A stretch of 40,208 nt of DNA from Phytoactinopolyspora limicola. GTDB lineage: Bacteria; Actinomycetota; Actinomycetes; Jiangellales; Jiangellaceae. Positions 1-8,215 of the stretch are shown here, piece by piece (position 1 is the first letter of the stretch; the number at the start of each line of letters is the position of its first letter). The translations under genes and the position numbers were made by a program. The stretch is from NCBI RefSeq assembly GCF_011320225.1, contig NZ_JAAOEN010000030.1, positions 1 to 40,208 on the forward strand. The letters are read 5' to 3'. The notes under the pieces were generated by a model. The model was given only the letters and a program-made list of their open reading frames with translations. It searched no databases and was not told the origin of the DNA.

Positions 1-217
1 GGCATCACCACACCACAACTCGCCACCACCTAGCCACACCACAACCCCAACCACCACCCAGACAGGAACACCCTTCCCGAACGACATCACTCACCACCAG
101 CCGCCCCCGTAAAACGCAACAGGCTGTCCTGGGGGTGTAAGTCGCTCATGATCAAGACGGTTGGCAGCTGCGCCTAGGGCTGCACGTGTGCGGTGTTGAC
201 GCGACGTCGGATAAATG
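1..217. other. Left-edge non-coding stretch
   Basis: No supportable gene is seen here. The first 100 bases are rich in CAC/ACC triplets and give only short, low-complexity reading frames on both strands. A TTGACG hexamer at 196-201 is a plausible -35 element for the operon that begins at 261. The stretch around 121-145 (ggctgtcctgggggtgtaag) looks a little like an insertion-sequence end, but nothing in the window confirms it. Confidence 0.4.
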
Positions 218-236
218 ATTGTCTGACTCAGACAAT
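218..236. promoter_or_regulatory. 19-bp perfect palindrome, GntR/FadR-type operator candidate
   Basis: The sequence ATTGTCTGACTCAGACAAT has 9-bp perfect arms around one central base and lies 24 bp upstream of the GTG start of the aminotransferase. Its half-site TTGTCTGAC resembles the operator pattern of GntR-family regulators of the FadR subgroup (known pattern tnGTnnnACna). It overlaps the region expected for the -10 element when TTGACG at 196-201 is taken as -35. Binding would therefore be expected to repress the operon until an effector is present. No GntR-family gene lies in the window, so the regulator must be encoded to the left or elsewhere. Confidence 0.7.
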
Positions 237-260
237 TAATCTCGATAGATCGGAGCCACG

Positions 261-1535
261 GTGACTATCGATGTTCGGCCGCGTTCGACGGAGTTGGCGA
301 ACCAGGCGAACGAGCTGACGCCCGGTGGTGTTCATTCGAATGTGCGCCTGGCCGGGCCGTCGGTCTTTTTCGAGCGTGGGCAGGGTGCGTGGCTCTATGA
401 CGCCGACGGGAACGATTACGTCGACTATCTGCTGGGGCAGGGGCCGAACTTCCTCGGGCACGCGCCGCGTCGAGTCAACGAGGCGGTAGCGCGGGAGTCT
501 GCCCGCGGGGCGGTGTTCGGCGCTCAGCATGTGCTGGAGAACCGAGCTGGTGAACTGTTCCTGGATTCAGTGCGGTGGGCCGAGCGGGTGCGTTTCGGCC
601 TGACCGGTACCGAGGCTGACCAGGCCGCGTTGCGCCTGGCCCGGGCCGCCACGGGGAAGAACCGGTTCATCCGGTTCGTCGGTACCTACCACGGGTGGCT
701 GGACAACGTGCTGGTGAAGGTGGCCGACGGCGCGGCACAGCCGGCTAGCCGGGGCCAGCTCGGCCACCACTTGGACGATACATACTTTGTCCCGTTCAAC
801 GACCTCGACGCGGTCGAGCAGATACTGACGACGCACGACGACGTGGCCGCGCTGATCATCGAACCGGTGATGTGCAACAGCGCCGCGATCACCCCCAACG
901 ACGGGTACCTTGCCGCGCTGCGTCGCCTATGTGACCGCCACGGCGTCGTGTTGATCTTCGACGAGGTGATCACGGGTTTCCGGCTGGCGCTAGGAGGTGC
1001 CGCCGAACGATTCGACGTCACTCCCGACCTGGCCGTCTACGGCAAGGCGATGGCCGGTGGGTGGCCGGTGGCCGCGGTGGCCGGTCGGGCCGACATCATG
1101 GACGCGTTGATCGACGGGGTGAACCACTCCGGCACCTTCAACTCCTCGATCGCTGCCTGCGCGGCGGTCATCGCAACCCTGACGGAGCTACGCGAGAACC
1201 CTCCGTACGAGTCGGTCGAGGCCCATGGGGCGAAGCTGATGGACGTCGTCACCCAGGCCGGGGCCGCGCACGGGCTGCCGCTGCGGGTGCAAGGGTTGCC
1301 AGCCGCCTTCCACGTGTCGTTCGGCCCGCCGGACCGGATCGGCGATCACGCCACCGTCGAGGCGAAGCTAGATCTTGCCCGGTACGCCGAACTCGCCGCC
1401 GTCCTGGTCGACCACGGCATCTGGGTCGCGCCACGCGGCATCTGGTACGTGTCCGCGGCCCACGGCGAGCGGGAACTCACCGCCACCGTCGATCGGCTCG
1501 ACTCCGCGCTCGCGGCGGTGGTGGGGTCCCGATGA
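261..1535 (+). CDS. Class III aminotransferase, glutamate-1-semialdehyde aminomutase-like
   Basis: A 424-residue PLP-dependent fold-type I enzyme. The cofactor lysine is K262 in YGKAMAGG and the aspartate that holds the pyridine nitrogen is D234 in FDEVITGF. The N-terminal TPGGVHSNVR and the GxGPNFLGHA segment are typical of the glutamate-1-semialdehyde aminomutase branch. True HemL proteins usually sit in haem operons; this gene instead heads a catabolic operon, so an aminotransferase acting on an omega-amino or 2-amino acid is more likely. The GTG start is chosen because CGGAG lies 5 bp upstream. The stop overlaps the next start as ATGA. Substrate unknown. Confidence 0.9.
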   Translation: MTIDVRPRSTELANQANELTPGGVHSNVRLAGPSVFFERGQGAWLYDADGNDYVDYLLGQGPNFLGHAPRRVNEAVARESARGAVFGAQHVLENRAGELFLDSVRWAERVRFGLTGTEADQAALRLARAATGKNRFIRFVGTYHGWLDNVLVKVADGAAQPASRGQLGHHLDDTYFVPFNDLDAVEQILTTHDDVAALIIEPVMCNSAAITPNDGYLAALRRLCDRHGVVLIFDEVITGFRLALGGAAERFDVTPDLAVYGKAMAGGWPVAAVAGRADIMDALIDGVNHSGTFNSSIAACAAVIATLTELRENPPYESVEAHGAKLMDVVTQAGAAHGLPLRVQGLPAAFHVSFGPPDRIGDHATVEAKLDLARYAELAAVLVDHGIWVAPRGIWYVSAAHGERELTATVDRLDSALAAVVGSR

Positions 1536-2455
1536 CGGTCACCGACGGCACGATCCTCGCCGAACTGGTCACCGAGCGCGACGGGCCACGGACCGAGCTG
1601 GGGGAGAGCCCCCGGTGGGATGGAACCGCCTGGTGGTGGGTAGACGCCGCCGCTGGTCAGGTGTGGACTCGACGCCCGGGCGGCCCGGCGCTGTTGGTTC
1701 ACGACGCCGGCGGTCGCGTGTCGTTGGTGCAGCCGGCGGTGTCCGGGCGGGTTGTGATCGCCTCTGGTCAGACCCTGCTGGTGGTGGAGGAGGATCCCGC
1801 CGGCGACGGGTGGAGGGTTGCCGGAACGTGGTGCCACCTGGGGCTCGACGAAGGCTGGCGGGTCAACGATGGAGTCGCCGACGCCGCCGGGCGGCTGTGG
1901 ATCGGGTCGATCGCCCCCGAACGCAAGCAACTGGGCGGAACGCTGCTGCGCGTCGATACCGACGGCAGCGTCACCCAGGTCACTACCGGCTTCACCTTGA
2001 CCAACGGGATGGCGTGGAACGCATCTGGAGACACCCTCTTCCATGTCGACACCTTCGAGCGAACGGTGTGGGCGCATCGGATCGATCCCGACTCCGGCAG
2101 CCTGGTCGGCAGCAGACAGGTGCTGACCTTTGCCGACGACGACGGCCTGCCCGACGGCATCGCCACCGACACCGACGACGGGATCTGGGTGGCGATGTAC
2201 GGGCGCGGCGAGGTGCGTCGGTATTCGGCCGACGGCACGTTGACCCAGGTCATCGGCGTGGAGCCGCCGCAGGCCACGAGTGTGGAACTGGGTGGTCCGG
2301 ACGGATGCGACATCCTCATCACGACGGCCCGCGAGGGTTATGACGAGGACCGCTCTCGCGCCGAACCGCGGGCCGGCCGGCTGTACCGGGCGCGGTCCTC
2401 GACTCCGGGTCTGCCCAAACCGAAGGTGGTTGTCGCCTCGGGGGAGCTGCGGTGA
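1532..2455 (+). CDS. SMP-30/gluconolactonase-like protein
   Basis: A 307-residue six-bladed beta-propeller of the SMP-30/LRE family, which typically hydrolyses sugar or acid lactones using one divalent metal. The likely metal ligands are visible: E25 in GESPRWD, the Asn of LTNGMAWN and the Asp of LPDGIATD; WRVNDGVAD is the conserved substrate-side segment. The ATG start overlaps the stop of the aminotransferase gene (ATGA), which rules out the much longer upstream open frame. Its stop overlaps the SDR start (GTGA), so the three proteins should be made together. In such operons a dehydrogenase and a lactonase often act in sequence. The actual lactone is not evident. Confidence 0.88.
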   Translation: MTVTDGTILAELVTERDGPRTELGESPRWDGTAWWWVDAAAGQVWTRRPGGPALLVHDAGGRVSLVQPAVSGRVVIASGQTLLVVEEDPAGDGWRVAGTWCHLGLDEGWRVNDGVADAAGRLWIGSIAPERKQLGGTLLRVDTDGSVTQVTTGFTLTNGMAWNASGDTLFHVDTFERTVWAHRIDPDSGSLVGSRQVLTFADDDGLPDGIATDTDDGIWVAMYGRGEVRRYSADGTLTQVIGVEPPQATSVELGGPDGCDILITTAREGYDEDRSRAEPRAGRLYRARSSTPGLPKPKVVVASGELR

Positions 2456-3228
2456 GCGCGCCCCGCCTGGATGGCCAGGTAGCCCTGATCACCGGCGCGT
2501 CCCGGGGTATCGGCGCCGCGACCGCTCGGGCGTTCGCCGCCGAGGGAGCCGCGGTGGCCTTGGGCTGTGAACCCGAACCGATGGCTGTCGACCTGGCCGA
2601 GAAGGTGGCCGAAGAGTTGCGTGGCGCCGGTGGTCGTGCGGTCGCCATCCCGGCCGACCTGGCCGATCCGGCAGCACCGGACCAGCTGGTGGCCGAGGCG
2701 CGGAAGGCTCTCGGCGATATCGACATCGTGGTCAACAATGCCGCGACGGGTCCGCGCACACACTGGCGTGACATTCCACTGCGGGAGTGGGACCACGTGC
2801 AGCACGTCAACCTGCGCGCTTCCTGGCTGCTTGCCCGGGCGGCCTACCCGGATCTGCACCGCAGCGAGAACGGGTCGGTGATCAACGTCACCACGGTGAT
2901 GGCCGAGACCGGCGGGAAGCCGGGAACGTTGGCCTACATCGCCAGCAAGGCCGGGATCGTCGGGCTGACCCGGGCTCTGGCCAGAGAACTGGGGCCGGAC
3001 GGCATCAGGGTCAACGCGGTGATGCCGGGCGCTATCCGCACCGAGGACGAGATCGAACGGGCGCCCGACCCCGGACCAGTCTTCGAAACCATAACCGCCG
3101 TTCAGTCGCTCAAGCGCCGAGGTTTCGCCGATGATATGGCTGGCGCGTTCGTCTTCCTGGCCAGCGCGGAGAGTTCGTTCGTCACCGGTCAAGTGATCAA
3201 CGTCGATGGTGGATGGGTGCACTACTGA
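2452..3228 (+). CDS. SDR-family oxidoreductase
   Basis: A classical short-chain dehydrogenase/reductase of 258 residues. It has the nucleotide-binding TGASRGIG at 14-21, the NNAA motif at 95-98 and the YIASK active site with Y162 and K166. The usual catalytic serine position is occupied by threonine (T148 in NVTTVM), with one extra residue between it and the tyrosine. After the second strand there is no acidic residue in the usual NAD-binding place, so cofactor choice is unclear. The GTG start overlaps the lactonase stop by 4 nt. Together with the lactonase it could oxidise a hydroxy compound or sugar in the same pathway. Confidence 0.9.
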   Translation: MSAPRLDGQVALITGASRGIGAATARAFAAEGAAVALGCEPEPMAVDLAEKVAEELRGAGGRAVAIPADLADPAAPDQLVAEARKALGDIDIVVNNAATGPRTHWRDIPLREWDHVQHVNLRASWLLARAAYPDLHRSENGSVINVTTVMAETGGKPGTLAYIASKAGIVGLTRALARELGPDGIRVNAVMPGAIRTEDEIERAPDPGPVFETITAVQSLKRRGFADDMAGAFVFLASAESSFVTGQVINVDGGWVHY

Positions 3229-3229
3229 C

Positions 3230-4510
3230 ATGAGCGGCACAGACAACTGGACGATCTCCTGGCGCGACAAGAGCTTCCCACCAGATGCCTATGGCCTCGA
3301 TGCCAGCCGGATCGCTGCCCAGGGCTGGCACCTGGGCCAAGACTTCATGACGCCGGTAGCCGCGCTGACCCGCGACGCGCTGGCCCACAACGCAGCACGA
3401 ATGCACGCTTACTGCTCGGAGCACGACGTGCGGATCGCTCCGCACGGCAAGACGACCATGTCCCCCGAGATGGTCGCCCTCCAAGTTGAGCACGGCGCGT
3501 GGGGCGCCACTGCCGCGACGGCATGGCAGGCCCAGGCACTCGCCGGGTTCGGGGTCCGGCGGGTGCTGATCGCCAACGAGTGCATCGACCCGGTTGGACT
3601 CACGATGCTGGCCGGCCTGTTGCGGGACGATCCGGACCTCGAAATCTACGCCTTCGTCGACTCGGTCGCCGCGGTGGAAGCGATGTGCGACGGTTTGCGC
3701 GGCGCCCTGGCCCGCCCCTTCCCGGTGCTGGTTGAGGTCGGTGCCGCTGGTCGCCGAGCCGGAGCTCGCGACGTTGACACCGCGGTAGCGGTCGGGTTGG
3801 CCGTCGTCGACGCACCGGAACTCGAGCTGGCTGGTGTCGGCTGTTTCGAGGGTGTCCTCGGTGGGGCCCGGGTACCGGAGGTGGTCGACTCGGTGCGTAC
3901 TTTCCTGGGCATGGCCCGGGGGACTGCCGAGCGGCTGATGCAGATGAACGCGTTCCGGGCAGGTGGCCCGGTGATCCTGACCGGCGGGGGAAGCGCCTTC
4001 TTCGATCAGGTCGTCGAGGTGTTCACCGCCGACCGAGAGGAGTACTCGCAGCCGGTGGAGGTCGTGATCCGTTCTGGGTGCTACCTGACTCATGATCACG
4101 GCTCTTATGGGGAGGCGTCGCCGTTCGCCGCGACGGACGACAACTTCCGGCCGGCGCTGCACGTCTGGTCTCGTGTCATCTCCACCCCAGAGCCCGGCTT
4201 GGCGATCATCGACGCCGGCCGGCGTGACGTCTCGTTCGACTCGCGGATGCCCGTCGTCGTGGCCCGGTACCGTGGCCGCAGCTACGACACCGCCGATCGA
4301 GTGCCGGCGTTGGAACGCGTCGTGGTGGACCGGTTGAACGACCAACACGGGTACCTGTTCACCCCGACCGACCAGGACGACGTCATTCGCACCGGCGATC
4401 ATGTCGTCCTCGGTATCTCCCACCCGTGTACCACGTTCGACAAGTGGCGAACGATCCCGATCGTTGATGACAACCACCACGTCGTCAGCGCAGCCCGCAC
4501 GTACTTCTGA
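3230..4510 (+). CDS. D-threonine aldolase / D-serine dehydratase-like PLP enzyme
   Basis: About 426 residues of the fold-type III (alanine racemase N-terminal) group that includes D-threonine aldolase, 3-hydroxy-D-aspartate aldolase and eukaryotic-type D-serine dehydratase. The Schiff-base lysine is K74 in PHGKTTMSPE. The C-terminal HPC motif (H398, C400) corresponds to the zinc or manganese site of D-serine dehydratase. The ATG at 3230 is one base after the SDR stop; an in-frame ATG at 3206 would overlap the SDR and is less likely. The enzyme should cleave or deaminate a beta-hydroxy D-amino acid, and the following RidA gene supports an imine- or enamine-releasing reaction. Substrate not determined. 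Confidence 0.85.
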   Translation: MSGTDNWTISWRDKSFPPDAYGLDASRIAAQGWHLGQDFMTPVAALTRDALAHNAARMHAYCSEHDVRIAPHGKTTMSPEMVALQVEHGAWGATAATAWQAQALAGFGVRRVLIANECIDPVGLTMLAGLLRDDPDLEIYAFVDSVAAVEAMCDGLRGALARPFPVLVEVGAAGRRAGARDVDTAVAVGLAVVDAPELELAGVGCFEGVLGGARVPEVVDSVRTFLGMARGTAERLMQMNAFRAGGPVILTGGGSAFFDQVVEVFTADREEYSQPVEVVIRSGCYLTHDHGSYGEASPFAATDDNFRPALHVWSRVISTPEPGLAIIDAGRRDVSFDSRMPVVVARYRGRSYDTADRVPALERVVVDRLNDQHGYLFTPTDQDDVIRTGDHVVLGISHPCTTFDKWRTIPIVDDNHHVVSAARTYF

Positions 4511-4551
4511 CCACCCATTGTTGATCCGGTTCTTCGTGAAGGAGACGTTCG

Positions 4552-5016
4552 ATGAGTTCGACCGCACAGCAGCTTGCCGCGTTGGTGTCCGCCCCGCCGG
4601 CTCCGGTGAAACCCGGCGCCATGATCGAACCGGTCGTGATCGACAACGGCGTCGCCTATATCTCCGGGCAGGTTGCCTTCGACGGCGACGCCGCACCGTT
4701 GACCGGCCAGGTCGGCGCAGAAGTCTCGGTGGAGCAGGCCGCCGGTGAGGCGGCCAAGGCGGTCGCGAACGGCCTGTACCGGCTGGCCGACGCGGCCGGT
4801 TCGCTGGATGCCGTCGAACGGATGCTGAAGATCACCGTGTTCGTCAACTCCGTCGCCGGGCTCACCGAGCAGCCTCAGGTGGCCAACGGTGCCAGCAAGG
4901 CCCTGCACGACATCCTCGGCGACCGAGGCCGGCACGCCCGGTCCGCCGTTGGCGTCGCCAGCCTTCCGCTGGGTGTCTGCGTGGAGGTCGAAATGGTCGC
5001 CAAGGTCCGCGTCTGA
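4552..5016 (+). CDS. RidA family (YjgF/UK114) protein
   Basis: A 154-residue RidA-family protein with the SGQVAFDGD segment and the conserved arginine R130 in HARSAVGVASLPLG. That arginine holds the carboxylate of 2-imino or 2-enamino acids in archetypal RidA, so deaminase activity is likely retained. AAGGAG at 4539-4544 lies 7 bp before the ATG, the best ribosome-binding site of the operon. Its place directly after the PLP deaminase/aldolase-like gene fits a role in hydrolysing the reactive imine that such enzymes release. It belongs to the longer (about 150-residue) subgroup that is common next to D-amino-acid genes. Confidence 0.9.
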   Translation: MSSTAQQLAALVSAPPAPVKPGAMIEPVVIDNGVAYISGQVAFDGDAAPLTGQVGAEVSVEQAAGEAAKAVANGLYRLADAAGSLDAVERMLKITVFVNSVAGLTEQPQVANGASKALHDILGDRGRHARSAVGVASLPLGVCVEVEMVAKVRV

Positions 5017-5093
5017 TGCCTTCCGCCAGCATGCGGACCGACGACGGACATGTCCTCGCCATTCAGAACCCGTGACGTGATCCGAGGTGCACT

Positions 5094-6107
5094 GTGACCC
5101 CGCACTACCAAGAGATCCGGGCGGACGCGGATGTCCTCGATTGGGCCGGAACGGTTGATGTCGAACACACGGCGGACTGGTCCCGAGGGTGGCGGCTACC
5201 GGTAGACCGGCTGGACCTGTTCCCGAGTGGTCCGCTGAGGACGAGGGCGACGCACCAGGCCGGCATCCGCGTCGTCGTGGAGACCGACGCATCGGCGGTA
5301 TCAGCGCGGGCCATTCCTCCGGATTCGGACAAGCAGCTGTACGTCGACGTCGTCATCGCCGGTGAGATCGTGGCCTCGCTGCCCGTGGGCGGCGACGGTT
5401 CGCTTCCTGAAGCCGAGCTTCCCTCCGGGCACAAAAGGGTCGAGTTGTGGTTGCCGCAAACCGATGACTTCCGACTCGCGTCGGTACACCTCCCCGTCGG
5501 CGCGACGGTTGCCAAGCCGGAGCCGTCGAAGCGGCGACGGATCATCGCCTATGGGAGTTCGATCACTCAGTGTGCCGCGGCCGCTTCTCCGGCCCGCACC
5601 TGGCCGGCTATCGTCGCCCGCGCCCACGATCTGGACCTGCTGTGCCTCGGCTTCGGTGGGCAATGCCAGATGGATCCCATGATCGGTCGGCTCATCCGCG
5701 ACGAGCCCGCTGACGTGATCGTCACCTGCCTGGGGATCAACATCTACGGCGCCGGAACATTCAACCGGAGGTCCCTGCTGCCCAACATTCTTGGGCTGAT
5801 CAGCACGATCCGCGACGGGCACCCCGGCACCCCGATGGTGGTGATGTCTCCGGTGGTCTCCCCGTCCCGTGAGTCACTGGTTGGCAAGACCGAGATGACC
5901 TTGTCCGAGGTGCGGGGCCAGGTACACGAGGCTGCCGAGTTGCTCCAACGGTTCGGGGACGGCGACCTGCATTACGTCGACGGCCTTGACGTCCTCGGCG
6001 AATCCGACGCCCATCTCCTATCCGATGATGGGCTCCACCCGGGGCCGGAAGGATACGAACACATTGGTCAATCTCTGGTGCCGATAGTGAAAGGTCTCCT
6101 GCCCTAG
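5094..6107 (+). CDS. SGNH/GDSL-type hydrolase with N-terminal beta domain
   Basis: 337 residues in two parts. The N-terminal beta-rich region (about 1-145) resembles the sandwich domains fused to some SGNH hydrolases; the SGNH domain follows. The usual GDS is replaced by G154-S155-S156, with S156 as nucleophile; Gly lies in GGQCQMDP, Asn in CLGINIYG, and the Asp/His pair is D312/H315 in DDGLHPG. No signal peptide is visible, so it should be cytoplasmic. The GTG start has CCGAGG 5-8 bp upstream. A 77-bp gap separates it from the RidA gene. It may remove an ester or acyl group from the pathway substrate. Confidence 0.82.
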   Translation: MTPHYQEIRADADVLDWAGTVDVEHTADWSRGWRLPVDRLDLFPSGPLRTRATHQAGIRVVVETDASAVSARAIPPDSDKQLYVDVVIAGEIVASLPVGGDGSLPEAELPSGHKRVELWLPQTDDFRLASVHLPVGATVAKPEPSKRRRIIAYGSSITQCAAAASPARTWPAIVARAHDLDLLCLGFGGQCQMDPMIGRLIRDEPADVIVTCLGINIYGAGTFNRRSLLPNILGLISTIRDGHPGTPMVVMSPVVSPSRESLVGKTEMTLSEVRGQVHEAAELLQRFGDGDLHYVDGLDVLGESDAHLLSDDGLHPGPEGYEHIGQSLVPIVKGLLP

Positions 6108-6118
6108 TGTCGTGCACC

Positions 6119-7360
6119 CTAGTCGCGCGGCCCCTCGTCCAGTTCGGCGAGGATGTCGTCGGCGATGGCCAGAGATGCCGTGGCCGCCGGTGACGGCGCG
6201 TTGCGGACCACGAAGATGCGGTCTCTTCGGCTCGTGCGGAAATCGTCGACGAGCGATCCGTCGGCGTTCATCGCTTGGGCGCGGATGCCAGCTGGTGCCG
6301 CCGTAACATCTCGGACGGTCAGCTCGGGAACATAGTGGCGGGCACCCCGGACAAAGGCTCGGCGGCTCGCCGAGCCGTACATTTCACGGAGGCCGGCGCG
6401 CCAGTTCTGCCGCGCGAATCTCCGGAAGCCTCGCCAGCCAACGAGGGTGCGCAGGGCCCCCAGGTCCACGTCGCGGCGACGGTAGCCCTCGCGGGCGGTA
6501 GCGAGGACGGCGTTTGGCCCGATGAAGACCTCGCCGTCAACCCGCGGTGTGAGGTGGACGCCGAGGAACGGGTAGCGGGGATCGGGCACCGGGTAGATGA
6601 GGCCGTTGACGAGCGCGCGGCGGTGGGGAACGAGTGCGGCGAATTCACCACGGAAAGGCACGATGCGGGGGAAGGGATCATGCCCAGCGAGAACGGCTAG
6701 CGTATCGGCGTGCAGGCCCGCACAGACGACGACGTGGTCGAATGCGCCAAGGTCGGCTTCGGTGCCATCGTGAAGACCCTTGATGACGACCTCGGACGAC
6801 CGTTGTTGATCGAATCCGGTGACGGTGACACCGGTATGGACCCGACCACCAGCATCCACCGTGTCTTGCAGAAGCTCACGGGTGACGGCCGGGTAGTCGA
6901 CGATCGCCGTTGTTGGTGAGTGCAGAGCCGCGATGCCGGCGGCGTGGGGCTCGATGGTGCGGAGCTCGTCATGATCGATAAGCCGAACCTTGGAGACGCC
7001 GTTCGCGGTCGCGCGGGCCTCGATGTCTTTGAGCCGATCGAGATCGCGCTCGTTCCGGGCGATCAGCACTTTGCCGCATTCGACGTACGGTAGGTCGCGC
7101 TCCTGACAATACTGTTGAAGCATCCGAATTCCACGGCGCACGAGCCGTGCCTTGGCCGATCCAGGCTGATAGTAGAGCCCGGCGTGGACCACGCCGCTGT
7201 TGCGGCCCGATTGATGTTCGGCCGGACCCGTCTCCTTCTCCAGAATCGTGACCTGGCACCCGGGATGGCGCTGTGTCAACGCCCGCGCGACGGCGGCGCC
7301 GACGATGCCGGCACCGATCACGGCGTATCGGCGACCGGCTGGTGCCGCACTCGATGTCAT
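6119..7360 (-). CDS. lhgO: L-2-hydroxyglutarate oxidase
   Basis: A 413-residue FAD-dependent oxidoreductase of the DAO fold. It begins with the dinucleotide motif GAGIVGAAVAR, followed by SGRNSGVVHAGLYYQPGS, the signature of the LhgO group. LhgO oxidises L-2-hydroxyglutarate to 2-oxoglutarate, passing electrons to the quinone pool. The start overlaps the stop of the upstream deacylase remnant (ATGA), so the two were one transcription unit. It converges on the SGNH hydrolase with only 11 bp between them. In this setting it could act on a related 2-hydroxy acid, but the sequence alone supports the family name. Confidence 0.88.
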   Translation of the reverse strand: MTSSAAPAGRRYAVIGAGIVGAAVARALTQRHPGCQVTILEKETGPAEHQSGRNSGVVHAGLYYQPGSAKARLVRRGIRMLQQYCQERDLPYVECGKVLIARNERDLDRLKDIEARATANGVSKVRLIDHDELRTIEPHAAGIAALHSPTTAIVDYPAVTRELLQDTVDAGGRVHTGVTVTGFDQQRSSEVVIKGLHDGTEADLGAFDHVVVCAGLHADTLAVLAGHDPFPRIVPFRGEFAALVPHRRALVNGLIYPVPDPRYPFLGVHLTPRVDGEVFIGPNAVLATAREGYRRRDVDLGALRTLVGWRGFRRFARQNWRAGLREMYGSASRRAFVRGARHYVPELTVRDVTAAPAGIRAQAMNADGSLVDDFRTSRRDRIFVVRNAPSPAATASLAIADDILAELDEGPRD

Positions 7361-7845
7361 GCTGATCGCAGCACCTTTCCTGGTCGCGCTGGCGTCTGTA
7401 CTCCGGCATCGATGACCGGCTCGCCGTTCACGATGACATGGTCGATGCCCGACGGTGGCTGGCCCGGGTCGTCGAACGTCGCGTTGTCGATGATGGTGTC
7501 CGGGTCGAACACGACGATATCCGCGGCCTGTCCGGGGCGTAGTGTGCCGCGGTCGGTGATGCCGACGCGGTCGGCGACGGCCCCGGTCATCTTGTGTACA
7601 GCGCCAGCTAGGACGAGGTCACCGAGTTCGCGGGTGTAGCGGCCGAGAACCCTGGCATGTGCGCCGAAGGCCCGCGGGTGCGGTTTGCGTCCGTGCTGGT
7701 CTAACGGGAGCGCCGCCCCGTCTGATCCGATCAGTGTGTACTCGTGGCGGAGGAAGTCCCGCCTGGTCGCTTTCGGTGCGGTAAACAGCACGACCTGGCT
7801 GCGGTTGCCGCCGTCACGGCACAACTGCAAGACGTACCGTGCCAC
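7357..7845 (-). pseudogene. N-acyl-D-amino-acid deacylase, C-terminal remnant
   Basis: The 162 residues match the C-terminal third of the D-aminoacylase (amidohydrolase 3) family: TLIGSDGAAL carries the catalytic Asp, followed by KPHPRAFGAHARVLGRY, DRGTLRPGQAADIVVFDP and GIDHVIVNGEPV. The family is normally about 480-540 residues. The missing part holds the N-terminal metal-binding histidines and carboxylated residue, so activity is not expected. A stop lies in the same frame just upstream and the neighbouring gdhA leaves no room for the rest. The break lies near 7845-7860, next to a repeat-rich stretch. Its original role, releasing D-amino acids from N-acyl forms, matches the operon opposite. 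Confidence 0.82.
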
Positions 7846-7989
7846 CGAGACCAGCTGCGGCCGCAGCCTCCTGGACGGTCACACCCTCGGAAGGATCAAG
7901 CACGCCGCGTTCTTCAACGCTGTTCTCCACATCAACCTCCGCTGGGAAGTGGCCGTTGCTGGTCCAAGCTCAGCCGGGTTATCGGGGCA

Positions 7990-8215
7990 CGATCAGATGC
8001 ACTGCTGGACGGTTTTCGCCGGTTGATGCATCTGATCGTTCTCCGTCCGCTTCGTGAGACGCAATCGGGCGCCCAATGTGCGCCGTTCACCGCGATCAAC
8101 ACGTCGAGCGCGGCAATCGGGCGCCCAATGTGCGCCGTTCACCGCGATCAACACGTCGAGCGCGCATCTGATCACCCCGGTAGAAACGATCAGGTGGCAA
8201 AACGGAGATCAGGTG
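7990..8215 (-). repeat. GATCAG(A/G)TG palindromic element, copy 1
   Basis: This copy contains arms GATCAGATGCA (7991-8001) and TGCATCTGATC (8027-8037), a further CATCTGATC near 8165, and a 28-bp block at 8188-8215. The block's reverse complement matches 39934-39961 at 27 of 28 positions. The same building blocks occur in inverted order after glyS, so this is one family of dispersed intergenic repeat. The 52-bp tandem duplication lies inside this copy. Confidence 0.75.
8061..8164. repeat. Perfect 52-bp tandem duplication (two copies)
   Basis: The segment 8061-8112 is repeated base for base at 8113-8164. The unit starts gcaatcgggcgcccaatgtg and ends cacgtcgagcgcg. Two head-to-tail copies with no spacer indicate a recent duplication by slippage or unequal crossover rather than a CRISPR array. 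Confidence 0.95.

Noticed and set aside
1-145. Insertion-sequence remnant at the left edge
   Set aside because: One stretch looks like a terminal repeat, but no partner repeat or transposase frame can be seen.
261-1535. Annotation of the aminotransferase as hemL
   Set aside because: The fold matches, but the catabolic operon setting and lack of haem genes argue against glutamate-1-semialdehyde aminomutase function.
3197-4696. Long - strand open frame (499 codons) opposite the D-threonine aldolase-like gene
   Set aside because: It lies antisense to a gene with clear motifs, has Arg/Gly/Asp-rich composition and no recognisable domain; such mirror frames are common at this GC content.
8061-8164. 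CRISPR array
   Set aside because: There are only two copies, directly abutting with no spacers and no cas genes, so it is a tandem duplication.
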